Positions 57,453 through 64,000 of a DNA stretch of 64,000 bases are shown piece after piece (positions within the stretch are counted from its first letter, which is position 1; every line of letters begins with the position of its first letter). The notes under the pieces are model-generated. The model was not told where the DNA came from and did no database searches. It worked only from the letters and a program-made list of their open reading frames with translations. This DNA comes from Ruminococcus sp. (GTDB lineage Bacteria > Bacillota > Clostridia > Oscillospirales > Ruminococcaceae). The stretch is taken from assembly GCA_017525915.1 (NCBI GenBank), contig JAFXSC010000010.1, forward strand, positions 61,673 through 125,672, given 5' to 3'. The translations under genes and the position numbers were made by a program.

Positions 57453-58832
57453 ATGAACAAAGCGATAATTTTAGCCGGCGGACAGGGCAAGCGAATGAAG
57501 GCTGATATGCCCAAGCCGCTGTTCAGGGTACTCGGCGAGCCCATGCTCGAATGGGTGATATCCGCCTGCGAGAGCGCCGGAGTTTCGGATATATGCGTGA
57601 TAAAGGGTTTCAAGGGCGAAATGATTGACGAGTACCTCAACGGAAGATACACTACCGCATTGCAGGCTGAACGTCTCGGAACGGGTCACGCCGTGATGCA
57701 GGCAATACCCTTCCTTGAAGGCGATACTTCGGGAAATACTCTTGTTCTCTGCGGCGATGCTCCGTTCATAGACAAGGCTACTATCGAGGGTTCGCTTGCC
57801 TTCCACGAGGAGCAGGGGAATGCCGTTACGGTCATAACCTCAGAACTTGACGAGCCTTTCGGTTACGGAAGGATAATCCGCAGCGCTGACGGTTCGGTGA
57901 GCGGCATTGTCGAGCAGAAGGACGCGACCGACGAGCAGAAGGCTGTGAAGGAGGTCAATTCCGGTACATACTGGTTCAGGACCGCCGACCTTATCGGACT
58001 TCTCGGCAAGCTCACAAACAATAACGCCCAGGGCGAGTATTACCTTACCGATACCATTGCGATCGCCATAGCTGAGGGCGGCAGGGCCGGTGCTTACAAG
58101 TCGGACAATCCGGACATTATCAAGGGTGCGAACGACCGCCGCGAGCTGCTTGAATTCAACAACTATGCGCGTATGAAGGTTTTCGAGAAGCACATGGACA
58201 ACGGCGTAGGCTTCACCTGCCTTGACGGTGTCATCATCGAGAGAAGCGTGGAGATAGGACAGGGCACGGAGATACTTCCCGGCACTATCCTGCGCGGAAA
58301 TACTAAGATAGGAAGCGGCTGCTGCATAGGTCCGAACGTTGTTATCGAGAACAGCATCATCGGTGACAGGACCGTTGTGAATACCGCACAGATATACGAT
58401 TCCGAGGTCGAGCCTGACGTCAATATCGGACCGTTCGTCCATATCCGTCCGGACTGCCATATCGGAAAAGAGTCGAAGATAGGCGATTTCGTGGAGGTCA
58501 AGAATTCGTCGATAGGCGAAAAGACCGCTATCGCACATCTTGCGTACATCGGCGACAGCGACGTCGGACGCAAGGTCAACATCGGCTGCGGCACGGTCAC
58601 AGTAAATTACGACGGCATAACCAAGAACCGCTGTGTTATCGGCGATAACAGCTTCATCGGCTGCAATACCAACCTCATCGCTCCGGTCAAGCTCGGAAAG
58701 GCGGTCTATACCGCTGCCGGAACGACCGTAACGCGCGATATCCCGGACTATGCGCTTGCTATCGAGCGCGGCGTCATGAAGATAAACGAGGGGTACACTA
58801 TCCGCAAGCTCAAGACAAAGCAGGGCAAATAA
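57453..58832 (+). CDS. glmU: Bifunctional GlcNAc-1-P uridylyltransferase / GlcN-1-P acetyltransferase
   Basis: 459 residues, full length. N-terminal pyrophosphorylase domain (~1-225; ILAGGQGKRMKADMPKPL, CGDAPFI, NSGTYWF) and C-terminal left-handed beta-helix (~250-455; hexapeptide repeats such as IGQGTEILPGTIL, the HLAYIGDSDVGRKVNIGCGTVTVNYDG acetyltransferase site). It makes UDP-GlcNAc for peptidoglycan. RBS AAGGAGG. Confidence 0.97.
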   Translation: MNKAIILAGGQGKRMKADMPKPLFRVLGEPMLEWVISACESAGVSDICVIKGFKGEMIDEYLNGRYTTALQAERLGTGHAVMQAIPFLEGDTSGNTLVLCGDAPFIDKATIEGSLAFHEEQGNAVTVITSELDEPFGYGRIIRSADGSVSGIVEQKDATDEQKAVKEVNSGTYWFRTADLIGLLGKLTNNNAQGEYYLTDTIAIAIAEGGRAGAYKSDNPDIIKGANDRRELLEFNNYARMKVFEKHMDNGVGFTCLDGVIIERSVEIGQGTEILPGTILRGNTKIGSGCCIGPNVVIENSIIGDRTVVNTAQIYDSEVEPDVNIGPFVHIRPDCHIGKESKIGDFVEVKNSSIGEKTAIAHLAYIGDSDVGRKVNIGCGTVTVNYDGITKNRCVIGDNSFIGCNTNLIAPVKLGKAVYTAAGTTVTRDIPDYALAIERGVMKINEGYTIRKLKTKQGK

Positions 58833-58836
58833 ACTC

Positions 58837-58865
58837 ACGGGGCTGATGCAGTGCGTCAGCCCTGT
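58837..58865 (+). terminator. Terminator of glmU
   Basis: 13-bp stem ACGGGGCTGATGC / GCGTCAGCCCTGT with two G-T pairs, 3-nt loop, then ATTATTT. Confidence 0.75.
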
Positions 58866-58922
58866 ATTATTTAATCCCGCATTAAGCATTACGCAGTTCT
58901 GAAAAAAATTCCGAAAAGGGTA

Positions 58923-58951
58923 TTGACAAAGCGGAAGTTATGTGGTACAAT
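58923..58951 (+). promoter_or_regulatory. Promoter of the ylxM-ffh-rpsP operon
   Basis: TTGACA (58923-58928), 17-nt spacer, TACAAT (58946-58951) with TGG extension; 41 nt before ylxM. Confidence 0.85.
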
Positions 58952-58992
58952 GTGTAAAGTGATTTTGTATTACACCTGTGAGGTCGCGTGAT

Positions 58993-59328
58993 ATGGCTAA
59001 AGAACTGAAATATGTCATGCTCCTTGACTGCTACGGCGTCCTGCTCACCGAGCACCAGCGCAGCATCATGGAGATGTATTACTGCGAGGATCTTTCCCTC
59101 GCGGAGATAAGCGGACCTCTCGGCATCACAAGACAGGCTGTCATGAGCATGATAAAGCGCACCGAGGCTATCCTGAACGATTACGAGGAAAAGCTCGGAT
59201 TTGCACGGAGGCTTCGCGCGATGCTCATGTGCATAGATAAAATTGAAACTGCCTCCGCAGACATCGGCGATGAGAGGCTGAAAAATATAATTTCCGGCGA
59301 AACAGCAGCGATAAGAGAACTGCTGTGA
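58993..59328 (+). CDS. ylxM: YlxM-like DNA-binding protein
   Basis: 111 residues from the ATG at 58993 (TGAGG upstream; a GTG five codons earlier is possible). Sigma-70 region-4-like HTH: YGVLLTEHQRSIMEMYYCEDLSLAEISGPLGITRQAVMSMIKR. YlxM precedes ffh in most Firmicutes and is thought to modulate the signal recognition particle. Gap to ffh is 31 nt. Confidence 0.9.
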   Translation: MAKELKYVMLLDCYGVLLTEHQRSIMEMYYCEDLSLAEISGPLGITRQAVMSMIKRTEAILNDYEEKLGFARRLRAMLMCIDKIETASADIGDERLKNIISGETAAIRELL

Positions 59329-59359
59329 TTTGCGTCCAACGACAAAGGGAGGCTTGTTT

Positions 59360-60742
59360 ATGGCATTTGAAGGACTTTCTGAAAAGCTGAATAACGTGTT
59401 CAGAAAGCTGAAATCAAGAGGAAAGCTCACAGAGAGCGACGTCAAGGACGCTATGCGTGAGGTGCGTCTCGCACTGCTTGAGGCTGACGTAAGCTACAAG
59501 GTCGTCAAGGACTTCGTAAAGAGCGTTACTGAGCGTGCGGTCGGCGAGGAAGTACTCGCAAGCCTTACTCCTGCACAGCAGGTAATAAAGATAGTAAACG
59601 AGGAGCTCTGCTCCCTCATGGGCAACAGCAACGCCCGCATAAATTTCGCATCAAAGCCGCCTACGGTAATAATGATGTGCGGACTTCAGGGTTCCGGTAA
59701 GACCACCCATTCCGCAAAGCTCGCAAAGCTGCTCAAAAAGGAAGGACACCGTCCGCTCCTCGCAGCCTGCGATATCTACCGTCCTGCCGCTATCAACCAG
59801 CTGCAGGTGGTCGGTCATAAGGCGGACGTAAAGGTGTTCGAGATGGGTCAGGAAAATCCTGTTACTATCGCAAAGAACGCTCTTGCCTACGCTAAGGATT
59901 ACGGTCACGATATACTTATTATAGATACAGCCGGACGTCTCCACATCGACGAGGCTCTCATGCAGGAGCTTGTCGATATCAAGGAGGTCACTCAGCCTAA
60001 CGAGATCATGCTCGTTGTTGATGCTATGACCGGTCAGGACGCTGTAAACGTTGCAAAGGCATTCGATGATGCTATCGGCATCACGAGCGTGCTCATGTCC
60101 AAGCTCGATTCCGATACCAGAGGCGGTGCGGCACTGTCCGTACTCGCAGTTACCGGTAAGCCTATAAAGTTCGTCGGTATGGGCGAAAAGCTCGACGATT
60201 TCGAGCAGTTCCACCCCGAGAGAATGGCTTCGAGAATACTCGGCATGGGCGACGTACTCACCCTCATCGAGAAGGCTGAGAGCGTTATGTCCCAGAAGGA
60301 AGCCGAAAAGCTCACCAAAAAATTCAAGGAGAACAAGTTCGATATGGACGACCTCCTTGACCAGATGAAGCAGATAAGAAAGCTCGGCTCGATGAAGAAT
60401 ATCCTCTCGATGCTTCCCGGAGTAGGCGAGAAGATCAAGGAAGCCGATATAGATGAGAGTCAGCTCACGCGAGTTGAGGCTATGATAACCTCAATGACCA
60501 AGGCTGAACGCGCAAAGCCCTCTATCATCAACCCCTCGCGCAAAAAGCGTATCGCAAAGGGCTCGGGAACCAGAGTCGAGGACGTGAACCGTCTGCTCAA
60601 GCAGTTCGACGAGATGCAGTCCATGATGAAGCAGTTCACCGGCAAGAACGGCAAGATGTCGCTCAGAAAAGCCCGTAAGAACCTCGCCGGAATGAACTTC
60701 GACAAGATGTCGGGCAAGGGCGGCGGAAATCTCCCGATATGA
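59360..60742 (+). CDS. ffh: Signal recognition particle protein Ffh
   Basis: 460 residues from the ATG at 59360 (GGGAGG upstream). N domain, then the GTPase G domain (GLQGSGKTTHSAKLAKLL near 107-124, DTAGRLHIDEALM, SKLDSDTRGGAALSV) and the Met-rich M domain (~300-460, DDLLDQMKQIRKLGSMKNILSMLPG) that binds signal sequences and SRP RNA. It targets membrane and secreted proteins to the translocon. The stop overlaps the next gene by 4 nt. Confidence 0.97.
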   Translation: MAFEGLSEKLNNVFRKLKSRGKLTESDVKDAMREVRLALLEADVSYKVVKDFVKSVTERAVGEEVLASLTPAQQVIKIVNEELCSLMGNSNARINFASKPPTVIMMCGLQGSGKTTHSAKLAKLLKKEGHRPLLAACDIYRPAAINQLQVVGHKADVKVFEMGQENPVTIAKNALAYAKDYGHDILIIDTAGRLHIDEALMQELVDIKEVTQPNEIMLVVDAMTGQDAVNVAKAFDDAIGITSVLMSKLDSDTRGGAALSVLAVTGKPIKFVGMGEKLDDFEQFHPERMASRILGMGDVLTLIEKAESVMSQKEAEKLTKKFKENKFDMDDLLDQMKQIRKLGSMKNILSMLPGVGEKIKEADIDESQLTRVEAMITSMTKAERAKPSIINPSRKKRIAKGSGTRVEDVNRLLKQFDEMQSMMKQFTGKNGKMSLRKARKNLAGMNFDKMSGKGGGNLPI

Positions 60743-60984
60743 CGGGCACAGATGAACTCTGTACAGCTCTGCTGAGGCGCCACAGGACCTACCGATTCAG
60801 GACGTCTGCCGGAAGGGCATTGTTCATAGCGGTCATCGCGATAGCGCTTATAGTTGTCGCGGTCACGAACATACAGCGTTCCCGCGGAAAAAAGATAAGC
60901 AGAAGGACCGGGATAATAATCCTCGCTGTATTTATTATCATGAACGTGGGCGTCGTCATTATAGACGGTGCTCTCGCAGAATAG
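60739..60984 (+). CDS. Small membrane protein of unknown function
   Basis: 81 residues, starting with ATGA overlap on ffh. A basic N-terminus (LLRRHRTYRFRTSAGR) and two hydrophobic helices (~30-48, FIAVIAIALIVVAVT; ~58-76, GIIILAVFIIMNVGVVII). It ends in TAG, one of only two clear TAG stops in the window. No family recognised; the coupling to ffh suggests a real gene in the SRP/ribosome operon. Confidence 0.6.
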   Translation: MTGTDELCTALLRRHRTYRFRTSAGRALFIAVIAIALIVVAVTNIQRSRGKKISRRTGIIILAVFIIMNVGVVIIDGALAE

Positions 60985-61041
60985 CTTTCAATGCGGTCTC
61001 CCGCCGCTTGAATATATATCTTTTTATGGAGGTGAATACAA

Positions 61042-61284
61042 ATGGCAGTAAAGATCAGACTCAGAAGAATGGGCGCAAAGAAGGCTCCCTTCTATCGTGT
61101 AGTTGTTGCTGATTCCAGATACCCCAGAGACGGAAGATTCGTTGAGGAGATCGGCTTCTACGATCCCACAAAGGAACCCTCTGTTATCAAGATCGATGCT
61201 GATAAGGCTAAGGACTGGATCGCAAAGGGCGCTCAGCCTACTGATACTGTTAAGGAGCTCCTCAAGAAGGAAGGAGTTCTCTGA
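61042..61284 (+). CDS. rpsP: 30S ribosomal protein S16
   Basis: 80 residues, full length: [24 protein letters not shown] then [16 protein letters not shown] are diagnostic. RBS GGAGGTG. Standard place after ffh. Confidence 0.98.
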   Translation: MAVKIRLRRMGAKKAPFYRVVVADSRYPRDGRFVEEIGFYDPTKEPSVIKIDADKAKDWIAKGAQPTDTVKELLKKEGVL

Positions 61285-61355
61285 GAACGGCTTGTACGGA
61301 GGAGGAGGGACGCAAGGTCTCTGCCTCTGCTCCGGAGAGCTTATGGAGGTAAACT

Positions 61356-61592
61356 ATGAAGGATCTGCTTTATGCAATCGCAGCAGGACTTGTTGAAGAC
61401 AAGAATGCTATTAAGATAACCGAGGACGCTCCCGACGAGGAGGGCGTTGTTGTATTTCATCTTACCGTAGCCCCCGACGATATGGGCAGAGTTATCGGTA
61501 AGCAGGGCAGGATCGCAAAGGCGCTCAGAACTATCATGCGTGCCGGCGCTGCCAAGAAGGACCTCAAGGTATCTGTTACTATCGAGGAATGA
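61356..61592 (+). CDS. khpA: KH-domain RNA-binding protein KhpA
   Basis: 78 residues with the KH core GRVIGKQGRIAKALRTIMRAGA (GxxG loop IGKQGR). It pairs with KhpB (Jag) in Gram-positive bacteria to control cell division and envelope mRNAs. RBS GGAGG. The usual following genes rimM and trmD are absent; a terminator and recG come next. Confidence 0.95.
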   Translation: MKDLLYAIAAGLVEDKNAIKITEDAPDEEGVVVFHLTVAPDDMGRVIGKQGRIAKALRTIMRAGAAKKDLKVSVTIEE

Positions 61593-61598
61593 AAACCG

Positions 61599-61628
61599 CT
61601 CCCATTGCTTTCAATGGGAGATTTTTTC
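61599..61628 (+). terminator. Terminator of the ffh-rpsP-khpA operon
   Basis: Perfect 9-bp stem CTCCCATTG / CAATGGGAG with loop CTTT, then ATTTTTTCT. Confidence 0.93.
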
Positions 61629-61682
61629 TAATTAGGAATTCGGAAATCTGAATTATGGATTAAAAAGAGGTGGCGTGCGGCT

Positions 61683-63716
61683 GTGGCTGATCTTTTCACT
61701 GATATCGAATACCTTAAAGGCGTCGGAAAGGCGCGGGGCGAGAAGTACCGCAAGCTAGGCATAACCACGCCCTATGAACTGATATACCACATACCGAGGA
61801 GCTACCTCGATTTCCGCGTTCACGTTCCGGTGTGTCAGGCAAAGCTCGGCGAGTACAACGTCCTGAAACTTACGATATTCCGCAAAATGCCGCCCCAGCG
61901 GATACGCGGCGGCATGGTTATATGCAAGGCTGCCGCTACCGACGGCACGGACGATATCCTCATCGTAATATATAATAATGTTTACGGCTTCAACGCGCTG
62001 AAGGAGAACGAGACCTATTATATGTACGGCAAGGTCAGCGGAAATTTCCTCCGGAAGGAGATAAGCGCTCCGGTTTTCATCAGCGCGAACGAAAAAGTCC
62101 TCATCCAGCCGGTCTATCCGCTCACGCAGGGACTTTCCGTGAACATGGTGCGTACCAATATGAGGCAGGCTCTTTCTATCATGAAGGAGAAGCCCTTTGA
62201 GACGCTCCAGCCCGGGATCATGCAGAAATACGGACTTTGTCCGCTCGACTGGGCGCTTGAGAACATACACTTTCCCGAGAGCGACGCCGCGTCTGAAAGG
62301 GCGAGGGAAAGACTTGCCTTTGACGAACTGCTGAAATTGCAGATAGGTATGGCTCTGATGAAGACCCGGACGCGCAGGGAGACTGCCTGCCGCATGGACA
62401 GCAGTGTCGATTACGGAAAATTCACCGGTACTCTGCCCTTTGAGATGACTGACGACCAGAAGAAAGCCGTCCGCGAGATAGCCGCCGACCTCTGCCGCGA
62501 TGTCCCCATGAACCGTCTTTTGCAGGGCGATGTCGGCAGCGGAAAGACTGCTGTTGCCGCCGCAGCCTGCTATATTGCGGCAAAGAGCGGATTTCAGTCC
62601 GCGCTCATGGCACCGACGGAGATACTTGCCTCCCAGCACTTCCGCACGCTTTCAGAATTCCTCGAACCTTCCGGTGTGAGGGTGTGCCTGCTTACCGGCT
62701 CGCTCACCGCTAAGAAAAAGGCGGAGATACGCGGAAAAATAGCCGCAGGCGAGATAGATGTGGTGGTCGGCACTCACGCGATAATCCAGAAGGACGTGGA
62801 GTACCGTTCGCTCGGCTTGGTCATCACGGACGAGCAGCACCGCTTCGGCGTGGCTCAGAGGGCGGCGCTTGCCGAGAAAGGAAGCTCGCCGCACAAGCTC
62901 GTAATGTCCGCGACCCCGATACCGCGCACGCTTGCGCTTATGATATACGGAGACCTCGATATATCGGCGATAACTCAGCTTCCGAAGGGCAGACAGCCGG
63001 TAAAGACCTACGCTGTGACCGGAAAGCTCCGCAGCAGGGCGTTCGGATTTGTGCGGAAGGCTCTCGACGAGGGCCGGCAGGCGTATGTGGTCTGCCCGAT
63101 GATAGAGGAGAGCGAGAGTGAGCTCTTTGCGGTCAAGACCTATGCCGAAAATGCCGCGAAGGGCGACCTGAAAGGCTATACTTCGGCACTCCTGCACGGT
63201 AAGATGAGCGCTGCCGAAAAGGACAGGACGATGAAGAGATTCCGTGAGGGCGAGATACAGGTGCTCATCTGCACGACAGTTGTCGAGGTCGGCGTGGACG
63301 TTCCGAATGCGGCGGTAATGGTCATCGAAAACGCCGAAAGATTCGGACTTTCGCAGCTTCATCAGCTCCGCGGAAGAGTCGGGCGCGGTCAGTACGAGAG
63401 CTCGTGCATACTCATCACCGACAACACATCGGACGAGTGCGTGAAGCGCATGAAGATAATGTCCTCGACCACGGACGGCTTTAAAATATCGGAGGAGGAC
63501 CTTAAAATGCGCGGCCCGGGAGACTTTTTCGGAAACGCCCAGCACGGACTTCCGCCGCTGAAAATTGCTGATATAGCGTGCAATATGGAACTCATGGCGA
63601 AGGCTCAGACCTGTGCGCGTGAGATGCTCGAAGCCGACCCGGAGCTGACAAGTCCCGGGAACAGTGCGCTCAAAATGGACGTTCTGCGCTTTTTTGACAA
63701 GGACATCGTCGGCTGA
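61683..63716 (+). CDS. recG: ATP-dependent DNA helicase RecG
   Basis: 677 residues from a GTG at 61683 (AGAGGTGG upstream). N-terminal wedge domain (OB fold, ~1-200), then helicase motifs: I LLQGDVGSGKTAVA, Ia MAPTEILASQHF, DEQH box VITDEQHRFGV, III SATPIPRTLAL, V VVEVGVDVPNA, VI HQLRGRVGRG. It regresses stalled replication forks and branch-migrates Holliday junctions. In Bacillus it follows yloV; here the yloV-like gene is 28 kb away. Confidence 0.97.
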   Translation: MADLFTDIEYLKGVGKARGEKYRKLGITTPYELIYHIPRSYLDFRVHVPVCQAKLGEYNVLKLTIFRKMPPQRIRGGMVICKAAATDGTDDILIVIYNNVYGFNALKENETYYMYGKVSGNFLRKEISAPVFISANEKVLIQPVYPLTQGLSVNMVRTNMRQALSIMKEKPFETLQPGIMQKYGLCPLDWALENIHFPESDAASERARERLAFDELLKLQIGMALMKTRTRRETACRMDSSVDYGKFTGTLPFEMTDDQKKAVREIAADLCRDVPMNRLLQGDVGSGKTAVAAAACYIAAKSGFQSALMAPTEILASQHFRTLSEFLEPSGVRVCLLTGSLTAKKKAEIRGKIAAGEIDVVVGTHAIIQKDVEYRSLGLVITDEQHRFGVAQRAALAEKGSSPHKLVMSATPIPRTLALMIYGDLDISAITQLPKGRQPVKTYAVTGKLRSRAFGFVRKALDEGRQAYVVCPMIEESESELFAVKTYAENAAKGDLKGYTSALLHGKMSAAEKDRTMKRFREGEIQVLICTTVVEVGVDVPNAAVMVIENAERFGLSQLHQLRGRVGRGQYESSCILITDNTSDECVKRMKIMSSTTDGFKISEEDLKMRGPGDFFGNAQHGLPPLKIADIACNMELMAKAQTCAREMLEADPELTSPGNSALKMDVLRFFDKDIVG

Positions 63717-63795
63717 TTATTTTTAGCTGCAAGCCGCGTATCACAGCCTTTTTCGGGGAGCATGCAAAAAAATCTGAATTTTTTTCAAAAAATGC

Positions 63796-63824
63796 TTGAC
63801 AAACCGGAAAAGCTGTGATATAAT
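63796..63824 (+). promoter_or_regulatory. Promoter of the tRNA cluster
   Basis: TTGACA (63796-63801), 17-nt spacer, TATAAT (63819-63824) with TGA extension; 38 nt before tRNA-Val. Confidence 0.9.
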
Positions 63825-63861
63825 TAATATCGTCGTCAGGGCAAACCTGATGAAAAGAGGT

Positions 63862-63937
63862 GGGGGTTTAGCTCAGCTGGGAGAGCATCTGCCTTACAAG
63901 CAGAGGGTCATAGGTTCGAGCCCTATAGTCCCCACCA
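63862..63937 (+). tRNA. tRNA-Val (anticodon TAC)
   Basis: 76 nt including an encoded CCA. Acceptor GGGGGTT pairs with AGTCCCC (one G-U, one U-G), discriminator A, D-loop AGCTCAGCTGGGAGAGC, anticodon loop CTTACAA, T-loop GGTTCGAGCC. Confidence 0.97.
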
Positions 63938-63944
63938 ATTCTTT

Positions 63945-64000
63945 GGCCTCGTAGTTCAGTTGGTTAGAACGCCTGCCTGTCACGCAGGAGGTCGACAGTT
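63945..64000 (+). tRNA. tRNA-Asp (anticodon GTC), cut by window end
   Basis: Acceptor start GGCCTCG, D-arm AGTTCAGTTGGTTAGAACG, anticodon loop CTGTCAC, then the variable region; the T-arm and 3' end lie beyond base 64000. Seven nt after tRNA-Val, so one transcript. Confidence 0.95.

Overview
This 64 kb window looks like a chromosome segment of a cellulolytic Ruminococcus (Oscillospiraceae, Clostridia), close to the R. albus / R. flavefaciens type. The evidence is two family 9 glycoside hydrolases and a family 1 pectate lyase, each with a Thr-rich linker and a C-terminal dockerin. BspA-type leucine-rich-repeat proteins, flavodiiron/thioredoxin redox genes, a Gram-positive core (ylxM-ffh-rpsP-khpA, rlmH, walJ, glmU, proS of the archaeal-like class) and very regular sigma-A promoters (near-consensus -35, 17-nt spacer, often TGn before TATAAT) fit the same picture. 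Protein names are family recognition by eye; no database search was run.

Layout. 0-16.6 kb: the end of an ECF-type sigma gene and a membrane anti-sigma-like partner, a convergent dockerin pectate lyase, proS, GH9 cellulase A, two overlapping LRR surface proteins, an AEC transporter and GH9 cellulase B. 16.6-23.6 kb: nine minus-strand phage-type genes in tight succession (small and large terminase, portal, capsid, protease, connector-like proteins, hub-like protein) with no integrase, tape measure or lysis gene. 23.9-25.6 kb: flavodiiron protein, FTR-like Fe-S protein and thioredoxin. 25.7-33.3 kb: MATE pump, DAHP synthase, RlmH, WalJ-like hydrolase, a cytoplasmic LRR protein with zinc ribbons, an Asp23 protein and a FakA-like gene interrupted by one in-frame TAG.

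33.4-40.8 kb: an XRE regulator fused to a desulfoferrodoxin-like module; then a T-box leader in front of a fused HTH-cupin-acyl-CoA synthetase, the most intriguing locus in the window; a membrane XRE regulator; an alanine/sodium symporter; and a diguanylate cyclase. 41.0-53.9 kb: an accessory region that reads as less GC-rich, made of redox and stress modules separated by copies of one palindromic hairpin, all in the same orientation. The modules are gene debris, MarR-membrane protein-flavodoxin, NAD(P)-protein-Rrf2-FMN/ferredoxin-macrodomain-SirTM, and a seven-gene flavodoxin/oxidoreductase operon with a divergent LysR. The last module lies between two 200-bp direct repeats that include the 3' end of ppdK. 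53.9-64 kb: housekeeping genes ppdK, lipoprotein, glmU, ylxM-ffh-rpsP-khpA, recG, then tRNA-Val and the start of tRNA-Asp.

How the genes work together. The 5' third serves extracellular plant-polysaccharide breakdown and surface attachment. Several independent loci deal with oxygen, electrophile and redox stress. If the T-box reads an isoleucine codon, the HTH-cupin-acyl-CoA synthetase would link amino-acid starvation to activation of branched-chain volatile fatty acids, which rumen ruminococci are known to use as amino-acid precursors.
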